Below, in pieces: positions 18,474-26,937 of a stretch of 64,000 nt of DNA. Under the pieces are notes generated by a model. The model was given only the letters and a program-made list of their open reading frames with translations. It ran no database searches and was not told where the DNA came from. Every line of letters starts with the position of its first letter. Positions within the stretch are counted from its first letter, which is position 1. The translations under genes were made by a program, and so were the position numbers. Source of the stretch: JAOUEA01 sp963810915 (GTDB taxonomy: Bacteria > Actinomycetota > UBA4738 > HRBIN12); the NCBI GenBank assembly GCA_963810915.1, contig CAWEPH010000002.1, forward strand, positions 124,001 through 188,000. Reading direction: 5' to 3'.

Positions 18474-19710
18474 TGTCGCGGAACTGCTCGAGCGTGAGAG
18501 CACGACGGTCGGTCTGGAGCCCGGCGGCCTCGAACGTCTCCTCCGCCGGCGCAACAGGAAGCGGGGGAACCAGCGGATCGGCGCGGCAGTGCTCGCGATC
18601 GTCCTCACGCTCTTGAGCATCACGGGTCTGATGCGTGCCTTCCGCAGCGTCGAGCGTCCCGCAAGCGAGTCCACGATGAAGCCCTCAGGCATCTTCTCGG
18701 AGGTCGGTGGCTGGATCGCGTACGGGAACCGGTGGGGGATCTGGGCGGTAGATCCGTCGCATCCCAATGATGCCGAGAGCCGTGTCCGGTTGAGCTCCAA
18801 CGGCGGCACCCCGCTCGCGTGGTCGAGCGACGGGTCGGAGCTCCTCGTCTCGCGCGAGTTCTGGGTCCTCCTTTCGGGACGCCAACTCCGGCGCGGGGAG
18901 GAGCTGCCGGCTTCGCGGCGCGGGCTGTTCGTGCTGCACTCGGACGGCTCGGAAACCCATCTGGTCCGCGAGGAGGTCAGCGGCGCCTCCTTCAGCCCAG
19001 ACGGGACTACGGTCATCTTCGCGCCCTCGATCGAACTACAACGGCCCCATCTCGACCCGGGCATCTACCGGATCGACGCCGGCGGCGGGGTGCCGAGGCT
19101 GCTCGTCGAACCGACCAGCCGCTACCTCCCGGATCAGGACCGGCGCTTCCGTACCGGGTTGTACTTCCCGGCGTTCTCACCCGACGGAACGCAGATCGCG
19201 TTCTTCGACGGGTTCGGGGACAACAGCCACAGCCTGCGCGTGGTCAACGCCGACGGGAGCGATCTGCAGGTGCTGATCGACAACATAGAGGCATACCGCA
19301 TCTCCAACCTCGCCTGGTCGCCCGACGGCACACACCTCTCGTTCGGCCGCAGGACGTTCGACGGGGTCTACTCGATCGGGGTGGACGGCTCGGGACTCAC
19401 GATCTTGATCCCCGATGGAGAGTATCCGTACTGGTCGCCAGACGGTTCCCGCCTCTCATTCGAGTCCGACGGCGGGGGGGGACGCGCCGAGCTCAACATC
19501 GCTGATCGGGATGGGAGTCACCTTCAGAACTTCGGCTACGCGCCATCCGGGCCGTGGAACCCACTCGTCCAGCCGGAGCCGGAGGTCGCCGGGGTGCCTG
19601 GGGCGGGCGAGGGCCTGACACTGACCTCGAAGCTCCTCCTAGTGCTGGCCTTGCTGGCCTTGATCGCTGGGGCGGCTCTCATCCGTCGCCGGAAGGTGCG
19701 ACGCTCGTGA
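18466..19710 (+). CDS. Membrane-anchored PD40/TolB-like beta-propeller protein, putative anti-sigma partner
   Basis: A 414-aa protein: about 40 cytosolic residues (basic RRRNRKRGNQR), one helix (IGAAVLAIVLTLLSITGLM), then a large outside domain with PD40/TolB repeats (FSPDGTTVIF, FSPDGTQIAFF, WSPDGTHLSFG, WSPDGSRLSFE), and a C-terminal helix (LLLVLALLALIAGAALI) with a basic end. Start ATG 18466, chosen because GGAGG lies 6 bases upstream; ATG 18463 is too close. Coupling to the ECF gene suggests the short cytosolic part holds the sigma factor, but I see no zinc anti-sigma motif (HxxxCxxC). Confidence 0.85.
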   Translation: MPSVAELLERESTTVGLEPGGLERLLRRRNRKRGNQRIGAAVLAIVLTLLSITGLMRAFRSVERPASESTMKPSGIFSEVGGWIAYGNRWGIWAVDPSHPNDAESRVRLSSNGGTPLAWSSDGSELLVSREFWVLLSGRQLRRGEELPASRRGLFVLHSDGSETHLVREEVSGASFSPDGTTVIFAPSIELQRPHLDPGIYRIDAGGGVPRLLVEPTSRYLPDQDRRFRTGLYFPAFSPDGTQIAFFDGFGDNSHSLRVVNADGSDLQVLIDNIEAYRISNLAWSPDGTHLSFGRRTFDGVYSIGVDGSGLTILIPDGEYPYWSPDGSRLSFESDGGGGRAELNIADRDGSHLQNFGYAPSGPWNPLVQPEPEVAGVPGAGEGLTLTSKLLLVLALLALIAGAALIRRRKVRRS

Positions 19711-19746
19711 CCTTGAGCCACCCCTCCTCAGCCCATCGGATGCAGG

Positions 19747-19771
19747 CGGGCCCTGTGGGGGCGTGGGCCCG
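19747..19771 (+). terminator. Possible hairpin terminator
   Basis: CGGGCCC (19747-19753) pairs with GGGCCCG (19765-19771) around an 11-base loop, 36 bases after the PD40 gene stop. Confidence 0.4.
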
Positions 19772-19824
19772 AGGTGGTCGATTCAATCGGTGTGTTGGTC
19801 GGTAACTTCGGGCTCGAAAGGCTC

Positions 19825-20431
19825 ATGCGGTGTCAGACATCCCATTCACGCGTGCGGCGATTGGCGTTTGCGCGACTCGTCTCAATCACCGGGGGCGAGG
19901 CCGCCGCGGTAGCTCTCGCCTTCACCATCTACGCGCGGACCGGCTCGGCCATCTGGCTGTCGACCTCGTTCCTGTTCACCTTCGGAGCGGCAGGTCTCGT
20001 CTCACCGGTCGCCGGAACCATCAGCGATCGTTTCGATCGCAAGCGTGTGATGATCGTGTGCGAGCTGGTGGACGCCGTCGCGTAGGCGGCGCTCGTCTTC
20101 GTGCGGGCACCTGCAGCCATGATCGCGACCGCGTTTCTGGCCGAGGTAGCCCAAGCCCCGTTCGGCCCAGCCTCGGCCGCAGCCATACCGAACCTTGCGG
20201 TCGAGGAGACGGATCACTCCCGACGGCGTGCGGGGACGCGTGTTCGCCGCCTTCGTCGGGCTCGGGATGATCGCCAACGTCGTGGCCTTCTCCGTCGCTC
20301 GAGTGTTGCTGACCCTCGTTGGCCCTCGTGGCGTATACGCGATCGCAGCCGGTGTCGCCATCATCGCGGCATTCGTCTTGCTTCCTGCCTTGAAGATGCG
20401 GTCTCGGCCGTCAGTCTCTGGTGGGCGCTGA
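19825..20431 (+). pseudogene. Decayed MFS transporter
   Basis: ATG 19825 (GAAAGG upstream) begins a normal MFS N-terminus: LVSITGGEAAAVALAFTIYA, then motif A-like GTISDRFDRKRVMIV. An in-frame TAG at 20083-20085 interrupts it; the same frame then continues VFVRAPAAMIATAFLAEVAQ and AIPNLAVEETD. Near 20210 it jumps to another frame at DGVRGRVFAAFVGLGMIANV, which in intact relatives lies some 150 residues further on. So there is a nonsense codon, an internal deletion and a frame change. The final stop (20429-20431) lies inside a tRNA 3' fragment, so the natural C-terminus is also lost. Confidence 0.85.
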
Positions 20432-20458
20432 GGGACTCGAACCCCGGGCCTTCGCCTA
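20419..20458 (-). other. tRNA 3'-end fragment (acceptor and T arm with CCA), possible attachment-site scar
   Basis: Read on the minus strand, the segment ends in GGGTTCGAGTCCCTCAGCGCCCACCA: a T loop TTCGAGT, a T stem, an acceptor 3' strand AGCGCCC, discriminator A and an encoded CCA (20419-20421). The 5' half that should follow at higher coordinates (D arm, matching GGGCGCT acceptor strand) is absent. Integrases of mobile elements often recombine at such tRNA ends and leave a copy of the 3' part. Confidence 0.65.
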
Positions 20459-20856
20459 GCTCTGGGAATCTCGCCCTCCGACGGAGAAGATCCGGTTGCA
20501 TGGTTCGCTCTCGCAACGGGCGCCGGCCCCGGGCCATCCGGACCCTCGACCCGCCAGTTGCACGCCAGGAGAGTTGAGCACCGGGCAACCGTCCGGCGAC
20601 GCGTTCGTCTTCCACGGCTGCTTCCCGCGCAGCTGATCTACCCGTACAGCCCGGAATCCGTCGGAGGTCCGGAAGAGCACGTACTCGTCACCGCGAACAG
20701 CGATCCATGACACGTCTCAGGCCGGAGTAGCGATGTTCACGTTGACGGCGCCGGACGGTTGTGAAGATGAGGGTCCGGAGGGTGCCGTGTCGTCGGTGTC
20801 GACGACGTGCATGCGGCGCAGACGAGCACCAAGAAACAGAACGCCGCGCGACGCAT
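20456..20856 (-). pseudogene. Degenerate small secreted (lipo)protein remnant
   Basis: ATG 20856 starts MRRAAFCFLVLVCAACTSST, a lipoprotein-like signal (lipobox LVCAAC), but the frame stops after 39 codons. A second frame downstream reads VSWIAVRGDEYVLFRTSDGF and QLRGKQPWKTNASPDGCPVL. A one-base shift plus an in-frame TGA separate the halves. No family identified with confidence. Being next to the tRNA scar and the MFS pseudogene suggests a shared decay zone. Confidence 0.35.
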
Positions 20857-21113
20857 GTAGCGACGCTGACCGACGAGCGCGCTGAGTGCATCTCGCACGC
20901 CTGCCCAGCCTGCGACCTCTTCTCGGGTGAGTCTCCGCGTCGGATGGTGGCTCTCGGGTGCCTTGGCCTCCAACTCGATGCCGAAGGGCTCCGCGTTTCG
21001 AGGAGAACGAGCGGGCCCTCGCGACAGGAACCGAGCAGGCGCTCGCGACACGTGGGGGTCTCGATCCTCCGCTTATGATCGCGTCAGGCGCCTACATCTC
21101 GAGGACCAGCCCG

Positions 21114-21977
21114 ATGCATGCCGACGTGAATGGGACGCGATTGTGGTTCGACGTGGATGGGCAAGGGCTCGTCCCCGACGGGAGCGAGATGCGGCGGCGC
21201 CCGACGGTGGTGCTCGTTCACGGCGGCCCCGGCGTCTATGACCATTCGTACTTCAAGCCCGACTTCGCCCGGCTCGCGGAGCATGCGCAGGTCGTCTACC
21301 TCGACCTGCGTGGGCACGGACGTTCGGACTGGGGGGATGCAGCCGCGTGGAGCTTCGAGATGTGTGCGGACGACATCCGCGCGTTCTGCGATTCGGTCGG
21401 GATCCACAGACCGATCGTCCTCGGACACTCGATGGGCGGACCGATCGCTCTTCTCTACGGCGCGCGCCACCAGGGACATGCGGCGGGCCTCATCGTCCTA
21501 TCAGGATTCGCACGTTGGGACATGCCGCGGATGGTGGAGGGCTTCCGCCGGATCGCTGGCGATGACGTCGCGGAGCTGGCGGGCCGCAGCTACGTCGGCG
21601 AGGACGTTTCTGACGAGGAATGGGCTCCCGTCTTCGCCGCCTTCGGCCCCCACCTCCCGAACGAGGAGCGAGAGGCCGGCACCCCCCAGAACCTCGATCT
21701 CAATCTGTATGGGATGGAGCTCATGCGCCGACTCGACATCGTCGATCAGCTGGTGCGTGTCACCTCTCCGACACTCGTGTGCGTCGGCGAGCTCGACCCC
21801 GTGACACCCATCGGTGCGGCTGAGGAGATCGTCGGTGCACTACCTGAGCGCGTGGGGCAACTCGAGATCGTCGCAGGAGCGGGGCATTTCCCCTGGTTGG
21901 ACGCTGCGGACCCCTTCTGGTCGATCATCACCGACTTCGTTCGCGGCACGACGGGAGGCAACGACGGCCGGACGTAG
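21114..21977 (+). CDS. Alpha/beta-hydrolase, proline iminopeptidase-like
   Basis: A 287-aa protein with all hydrolase landmarks: oxyanion loop VLVHGGPGVYD, nucleophile elbow GHSMGGP (serine), acid GELDPVTP, and catalytic histidine AGAGHFPWLD. HGGPG is typical of the proline iminopeptidase branch; substrate not predictable. Start at ATG 21114 with GAGGA 8 bases upstream; an ATG at 21075 is also in frame. Confidence 0.9.
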   Translation: MHADVNGTRLWFDVDGQGLVPDGSEMRRRPTVVLVHGGPGVYDHSYFKPDFARLAEHAQVVYLDLRGHGRSDWGDAAAWSFEMCADDIRAFCDSVGIHRPIVLGHSMGGPIALLYGARHQGHAAGLIVLSGFARWDMPRMVEGFRRIAGDDVAELAGRSYVGEDVSDEEWAPVFAAFGPHLPNEEREAGTPQNLDLNLYGMELMRRLDIVDQLVRVTSPTLVCVGELDPVTPIGAAEEIVGALPERVGQLEIVAGAGHFPWLDAADPFWSIITDFVRGTTGGNDGRT

Positions 21978-22123
21978 CCCGGCGTGCTCTCTCCAGAGCA
22001 TGCCCACTGTTGGGGCTACCAAGGCGCTCGCCGATGCGGCCCGTGCGTCGTCGCCGTCCGCTCGGCCCGACCAGCCATGACCCTCCAAGCACACCTGTCG
22101 CCGACGGTCCGGAGAACGCGGGC

Positions 22124-23215
22124 ATGGAAGACCTTCCCGCGGGGCATGATGCACGCATGGACCGGCACCAGGGGCGTCTCTCGAACGCAGATCTGGGCGA
22201 GCTCCTGCTGAACGCCGCTATCGAGGAGACCTCGCACCGGCGTCTCGCGCTCGAGCGGGCGGGTCGGGCCGCGCGGTTCTGGCCGGAGGAGGCCCTTCAC
22301 GTCGCGGAGGGGGGACGTTCGCTGACCGAGCTCGCCTCCGTAGGTCCGTGGGTGGCGGCGAGGATCCACGGGTGGCTCGACGAGCCGCCTGCCGTTCCCG
22401 AGAGTCCAGTGGAGCGGGCCGGATACCTGACCCTCGCAGAGGTATGCCGGGTCCTCGCCGACGACCCGGCCTGGGAAGCGACCCCGCACGCCGACCTCCA
22501 GGTGCACAGCACCGACAGCGACGGCTCCTTGCCGCTCGAGGAGATGGCGGAGGCCGCTCGGACGGCCGGGCGCACGTTCATCGCCGCCACGGATCACTCC
22601 CGTAGCCTCACGATCGCGCACGGTCAGGACGAGGCCGGGCTCGCGGCGCAGGGCGAACGGATCGATGCGATGAACGCACGCTACGCCGCGGCCGGAGAGG
22701 GATTCCGGGTCCTGCGGTCGATCGAGATGGACGTGTTCGACGACGGCAGCGGTGACATGGAGGAGGAGGCACTGGCGGCGCTCGACCTCGTACTCGGGGC
22801 GTTCCATACGAAGCTGCGGGTCAGGGAGGACGCGACGGAGCGGTACCTGGCGGCGCTGCGGAACCCCTCGATCCATGTGCTCGCCCACCCGCAGACCCGG
22901 ATGTACGGACGACGGACCGGCCTCAACGCCGACTGGCCACGCGTCTTCGAGGCGGCTGAGCGCTCGGGCAAGGCGATAGAGCTCGACGCCACCCCGTACC
23001 GCCAGGATCTGAGCGTCGACCTCGCGCGGATCGCGAACGCCGCGGGGGTGCGATGGTTCTCGATGGGCACCGACGCCCATAGCGCCGGCGAGCTCGGCAA
23101 CCTCCCGTTCGCGATGGCGACGGCATCGCTCGCCGGCATCGCGATAGACCGCATCCTGAACTACCGGCCGGTCGACGAGGTCCGTGCGTGGGCCATCGAC
23201 GTGGCGGGCCGATGA
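22124..23215 (+). CDS. PHP-domain phosphoesterase with N-terminal helix-hairpin-helix region (PolX C-terminal-like)
   Basis: A 363-aa protein. Residues about 20-90 form a PolX-like helical region ending in a helix-hairpin-helix (GRSLTELASVGPWVAARIHGWL). The rest is a PHP domain with its metal clusters: ADLQVHSTDSDGSLP, AATDHSRS, IEMDV, LAHPQTR and MGTDAHSAGE. DLQVHS (Gln for the first His) also occurs in PolX proteins from thermophiles. No nucleotidyltransferase domain is present. PolX PHP domains are Mn-dependent 3'-5' exonucleases or 3'-phosphatases. Start ATG 22124 (GGAG 9 bases upstream); ATG 22157 is an alternative. The stop overlaps the next ATG (ATGA). Confidence 0.86.
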   Translation: MEDLPAGHDARMDRHQGRLSNADLGELLLNAAIEETSHRRLALERAGRAARFWPEEALHVAEGGRSLTELASVGPWVAARIHGWLDEPPAVPESPVERAGYLTLAEVCRVLADDPAWEATPHADLQVHSTDSDGSLPLEEMAEAARTAGRTFIAATDHSRSLTIAHGQDEAGLAAQGERIDAMNARYAAAGEGFRVLRSIEMDVFDDGSGDMEEEALAALDLVLGAFHTKLRVREDATERYLAALRNPSIHVLAHPQTRMYGRRTGLNADWPRVFEAAERSGKAIELDATPYRQDLSVDLARIANAAGVRWFSMGTDAHSAGELGNLPFAMATASLAGIAIDRILNYRPVDEVRAWAIDVAGR

Positions 23216-24102
23216 GACCTCCCCGCCACGTCGATGTAACGCGCCCCGACAAGGTGCTCTGGCCGGGACCGGGGATCACGAAGGGCCGCTACGTCGGCTA
23301 TCTCGAGGGCGTCGCGGATCACCTGCTGCCCTGGCTCCGCGGCCGCCCGCTCAGCATGGTCCGGGCGCCGGACGGCGTGGATGCAGGGCGGTACTTCCAG
23401 AAGTCGGCGCCCAGCTACGCTCCGGAGTGGGTCAGGACGGTCCGCATCGCAGCTCCCAGTGCCGGCCGGGACGTCGACTATGTCGTCTGCGACGACGCAG
23501 CCACGCTCGCATGGTTGGGGAATCAGGCCGTGGTTGAGTTCCATCCGGCGCCGGTGCGTCGTGACAGGATCGACCGACTCGATCTGCTGGTGGTGGATGT
23601 CGATCCGCCCGAGGGGGCCTTCGATGCGGCCGTCGAGGTAACGCACCTCGTGCTGGAGGTCCTCGACGATCTCGGCCTCCCCGCCGGGATCAAGACCACG
23701 GGCGGCAAGGGGATCCACGTCGTCGTCCCGATCCAGCGGAGGCTCGACGTCGCGGAGATCAGGCTCGCCGCTGACACACTGGCCTCGATCGTGGCCTCGC
23801 GGGCGCCCGACCTCGTGACGACCGCGTTCCGCAAGGTCGATCGTGGGGGACGCGTGATGCTCGACCCGTCTCGCAACAGTGCCGGCGCTACGTTCATCGC
23901 GCCCTTCTCCGCTCGCGCGAACGCCCTCGGAACCGTCTCGTTCCCGCTCGATCCGTCGGAGCTCGGCTCGGTCGATCCGCGCGACTTCACCCTCATCACG
24001 ACGCCCGGTTCCCTGGGTGCGCGCGGGCCCCGACGCTGGGCGCAGCTGGCCGAGGGGCCAGGGGCGCGCGTCCCTACCCGACTCCTTGCCGGACGGCCGT
24101 AG
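23212..24102 (+). CDS. ligD: LigD-type polymerase (Prim-Pol) domain protein, stand-alone
   Basis: A 296-aa protein matching the polymerase domain of bacterial NHEJ ligase D: RPDKVLWPGPGITKG at the N-terminus, catalytic acidic pair in LLVVDVDPPEG, ribose-binding loop TTGGKGIHVVVP, and RGGRVMLDPSRNSAGAT near the C-terminus. LigD polymerases prefer ribonucleotides and fill ends during double-strand break repair. Neither the ATP-ligase nor the 3'-phosphoesterase domain is fused here, and no Ku gene is in the window. The ATGA overlap with the PHP gene makes a tight two-gene operon. Confidence 0.92.
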   Translation: MRPPRHVDVTRPDKVLWPGPGITKGRYVGYLEGVADHLLPWLRGRPLSMVRAPDGVDAGRYFQKSAPSYAPEWVRTVRIAAPSAGRDVDYVVCDDAATLAWLGNQAVVEFHPAPVRRDRIDRLDLLVVDVDPPEGAFDAAVEVTHLVLEVLDDLGLPAGIKTTGGKGIHVVVPIQRRLDVAEIRLAADTLASIVASRAPDLVTTAFRKVDRGGRVMLDPSRNSAGATFIAPFSARANALGTVSFPLDPSELGSVDPRDFTLITTPGSLGARGPRRWAQLAEGPGARVPTRLLAGRP

Positions 24103-24216
24103 GGTGCCGGGCCACTCCTGATGGAGCGAGGGGGGTCTCGCACCCGCGTCGGCAGCGGCAGGAGCCGCATCGATGTGACGTGCGTACTTCGGACGGCGAC
24201 CTCGTAGAGTCGGGGC

Positions 24217-24894
24217 ATGGCCGCACCGGCGTTCCTGTTCGACCTCGACGGGACCCTGATGGACAGCGTGTACCACCACGTGCTCGCGTGGCAGGAGGCG
24301 CTCGACCGCGACGGCATCCACCTGTCCGTGTGGCGCATCCATCGGAGGATCGGCATGAGCGGTGGTCTGCTCGCGAACGCGATGCTGCGCGAGATCGGGC
24401 GTCCCGTCACGGCGGAAGACGCGGCCCTCCTCCGCCGTTACCACGCGGAAGCCTACGGCGCACGGATGGGACAGGTGCGGCCGTTGCCGGGGGCGATCGA
24501 GCTGCTCGCCACGCTCACCGACCTCGGCGTACCGTGGTCGATCGCGACCAGCGGCTACCTCGAGACCGCGGCGCCGATGATCGAGATGCTCGGCGTGCCG
24601 GACGGTGTGCCGATCGTGACGCGGGACCAGGTGGCGCACGCGAAGCCGGACCCCGACCTCTTCCTCGCCGCCGCGGACCGACTCGGCGTCGACATCGAGG
24701 GATCCATCGTGGTGGGCGATAGCGTCTGGGACTTGCTCGCCGCGCGACGCGCGCGAGCGCTCGGGGTCGGCCTGCTCTCGGGAGGATACGGTGAGGAAGA
24801 ACTCGCACGTGCAGGTGCCTATCGCGTGTACGAGGATCCCGCCGACCTGCTCGCACACCTCGACGAGGTGGGAGTGCGCTCCCCGGGCGTGTAG
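24217..24894 (+). CDS. HAD-superfamily phosphatase (phosphoglycolate phosphatase-like)
   Basis: A 225-aa HAD subfamily IA protein: FLFDLDGTLMDS (motif I, nucleophile Asp), IATSGY (motif II), KPDPDLF (motif III lysine) and VVGDSVWD (motif IV). The alpha-helical cap lies at about residues 18-85. Likely removes phosphate from a small sugar phosphate; substrate unknown. Convergent with the DinB gene, with 7 bases between the stops. Confidence 0.9.
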   Translation: MAAPAFLFDLDGTLMDSVYHHVLAWQEALDRDGIHLSVWRIHRRIGMSGGLLANAMLREIGRPVTAEDAALLRRYHAEAYGARMGQVRPLPGAIELLATLTDLGVPWSIATSGYLETAAPMIEMLGVPDGVPIVTRDQVAHAKPDPDLFLAAADRLGVDIEGSIVVGDSVWDLLAARRARALGVGLLSGGYGEEELARAGAYRVYEDPADLLAHLDEVGVRSPGV

Positions 24895-24901
24895 TCACAC
24901 G

Positions 24902-25408
24902 TCAGCGTGGCCACGGCAGTTCGTGGGCGTCCAGGAGGTCGAGCTCGCCCGGCGAATGTCCGCACTCGGTCAGGTAGCGGGCCAGCTCGCTGCGGTGCTG
25001 CGTCCCGTGGTTCACGACGTGGGCGATCACGAGCCAGCGAGGCCTCGCGAAGTCCGGTCTCGTCGCCCACGGCACGGCCAGCGCGGCATCGTCGAGGGAC
25101 TCCACGAGGCGCCGCAGGCGGTCGTCTTCCTCCAGGCAGAAGGCGTGGATCGAGGGGAGATCGACGAGCGCGAACCCGTGGTCCCACACGTAGGTCGCCC
25201 CGACGTCATTGCCGATGCAGAACTCCCGCCAGCTCCAGTCGACGTCGACGAGGTGGCGGAGCGTCTGGAACGCACTCCCATGATCGAGGTTCGCCGGCCT
25301 CCTGAACTCCTCATCCGACAGGCTCGCCGTCGTCGTCAGGATCCGGTCGTTCGCCCACGCGTGGAACCGGACGAGGGCGAGGAGGGTGTCGGCGTCCACG
25401 CCGGCCAT
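24902..25408 (-). CDS. DinB-family protein
   Basis: A 168-aa four-helix DinB-type protein: FHAWANDRILTTTASLSDEE at the start, then LRHLVDVDWSWREF and HVVNHGTQHRSELARYL. The three histidines (in LRHLVD, VNHGT and TQHRS) are the usual metal site. Related proteins are thiol transferases or damage-induced metal proteins; the role here is unknown. ATG 25408 lies one base after the stop of the PPOX gene, so the two form an operon. Confidence 0.9.
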   Translation of the reverse strand: MAGVDADTLLALVRFHAWANDRILTTTASLSDEEFRRPANLDHGSAFQTLRHLVDVDWSWREFCIGNDVGATYVWDHGFALVDLPSIHAFCLEEDDRLRRLVESLDDAALAVPWATRPDFARPRWLVIAHVVNHGTQHRSELARYLTECGHSPGELDLLDAHELPWPR

Positions 25409-25409
25409 G

Positions 25410-25838
25410 CTACGCGGGCTCGGGGAGGATGCCGGCGAGGTCCCACACGTGTGCCGCCGACGCGGGGAGGCGCACCACGACGCCATCGCTGCGTCCCGCG
25501 GCGAACGCTTCTCCGACCTCGACCCCCAGGTAGCGCGTGGCGATGTCCCCGCGCACCTCATCGGCGCGCCCAGCGTCCAGTTCGACGTCGGCGCGGACCT
25601 TCACACCGCGGAAGGGAGCACTGGCCTCGAACACCATGAGCACGGCGCGCGGATCCCTCGTCAGGTGGCTCAGCTTGACGTCGCCCTTCGCCACCACGAC
25701 CTCGAAGGCCTCTCCCGTGAAGCGGAACCAGACCGGGGACACGTCCGCGGATCCGTCGCGCCGATACGTGACCAGGACGGCCGCGGCGGGCGCCTCCAGG
25801 AGCGAGCGGACGTCCTCGAGCGTGCGCGAAGGATTCAC
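25410..25838 (-). CDS. PPOX/F420-type flavin-binding split-barrel protein
   Basis: A 142-aa protein with the split-barrel pattern: APAAAVLVTYRRDGSADVSP, VWFRFTGEAFEVVVAKGDVK, LTRDPRAVLMVFEASAPFRG. It resembles pyridoxamine-phosphate-oxidase-like and F420-dependent reductases; FMN or F420 cannot be told apart here. GTG 25838 is the best start because it leaves a clean gap after the upstream gene; an in-frame start further up (25976) would overlap the phosphoesterase gene by 44 bases. Confidence 0.82.
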   Translation of the reverse strand: MNPSRTLEDVRSLLEAPAAAVLVTYRRDGSADVSPVWFRFTGEAFEVVVAKGDVKLSHLTRDPRAVLMVFEASAPFRGVKVRADVELDAGRADEVRGDIATRYLGVEVGEAFAAGRSDGVVVRLPASAAHVWDLAGILPEPA

Positions 25839-25932
25839 CAGACGATCGTAGATGTCGTGGCGACGCGCCGGGCGCACGCCCTCGGCAGACACTCCGAGGC
25901 CGGTGAGCTCGTTCCGCGCCCGGCACCAGCGG

Positions 25933-26877
25933 CTACGCGGGAACCAGAGGGAGCGGCGTCGCCGTGGCGGCCTCATTCGGTGCCACGCCCGAGAGCCCGT
26001 ATGCCTGCCAGATCCCGGCGCAGAACGAGTAGTGGTCGTAGTGGGTGGCGTCCTGCACGCCGCCCACCATGTGTGGGCCGATCGCGGCCGCGTAAACGAG
26101 CTGCTGGGTCGCGTTCGTGCTCTCGTCGAACGTCACGAACACCGTGACGGACGGATCCGCAGCCGTGATCACGCCCACGACGTGCGCGACCCACGCATCG
26201 GCGAGCTCGATCCTGTCCGACCCGTGGTTGGTGCCGAAATACGCCGGACAATCTCCACCCATGGGGAACGTGTGCGCGTTGTCGCAGTTGTTGGGCACGA
26301 TGTAGCTGAACGACGGCAGCGCTTGGAGCTGAGCATCGCCGGTGAGGGGTTGGTCGTTGGTCCCGCACGTCGTGTTGGCCCGGTACTGATACGCCGGATC
26401 ATGCCCGTTCGCGTAGAGGACGTCGCTGGAGCCGGGGACGAGGTTCGGGGAGGGATCCACGCCGCAGTTCCCCCCCATCGACTCCTCCAGGTTGACCCAA
26501 CCGACGCCCTCCGCGTCGAACTGGTGGTACAGGTTGTTGGAGACCGGCACGGAAGCCGTCAGCTCCCCGCCCACCATGGCGCGATAGTCGTGCGCGGACC
26601 CCGGGAAGCCGTGGTAGTCGGTGAACTCCGTGCCGTCAGCGATCATCGCGTTCATGAACGGCGCCGTGGGTTGGCCGACGACATCGGCCCGCTCGGTGTT
26701 CTCCAAGACGATGACGGCGATCTTGGGCGGCGGCAGGATGGCGGCCCGCGCCGCGGCAGGCAGCAGGCCGACGCCGAGCATCAGCGATCCGAGAAGCGGA
26801 ATGAGCGTGCGCGCCCGCGCCGTCTCGACCCGTGCGTCGTGGCGCCTCCTGCGTTCGCCCAGCGGGATCTCGTTCAT
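25933..26877 (-). CDS. Secreted phosphoesterase (acid phosphatase/phospholipase C-like family)
   Basis: A 314-aa protein with a basic N-terminus and signal segment (LIPLLGSLMLGVGLLPAAARA, cleavage near residue 47). Mature motifs are IAVIVLENTERADVVG, FTDYHGFPGSAHDYRAMVGG, NNCDNAHTFPMGGDC and VTFDEST, as in the AcpA/phosphoesterase family that includes phospholipase C. Five cysteines in the mature part fit an exported protein. Probable job is phosphate release from organic esters outside the cell. Confidence 0.85.
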   Translation of the reverse strand: MNEIPLGERRRRHDARVETARARTLIPLLGSLMLGVGLLPAAARAAILPPPKIAVIVLENTERADVVGQPTAPFMNAMIADGTEFTDYHGFPGSAHDYRAMVGGELTASVPVSNNLYHQFDAEGVGWVNLEESMGGNCGVDPSPNLVPGSSDVLYANGHDPAYQYRANTTCGTNDQPLTGDAQLQALPSFSYIVPNNCDNAHTFPMGGDCPAYFGTNHGSDRIELADAWVAHVVGVITAADPSVTVFVTFDESTNATQQLVYAAAIGPHMVGGVQDATHYDHYSFCAGIWQAYGLSGVAPNEAATATPLPLVPA

Positions 26878-26937
26878 GCCACCACTCCGCGGTCAACTCG
26901 GATCTGTCAAGTATGACGTCTCGCGACTCCTCGCGCC

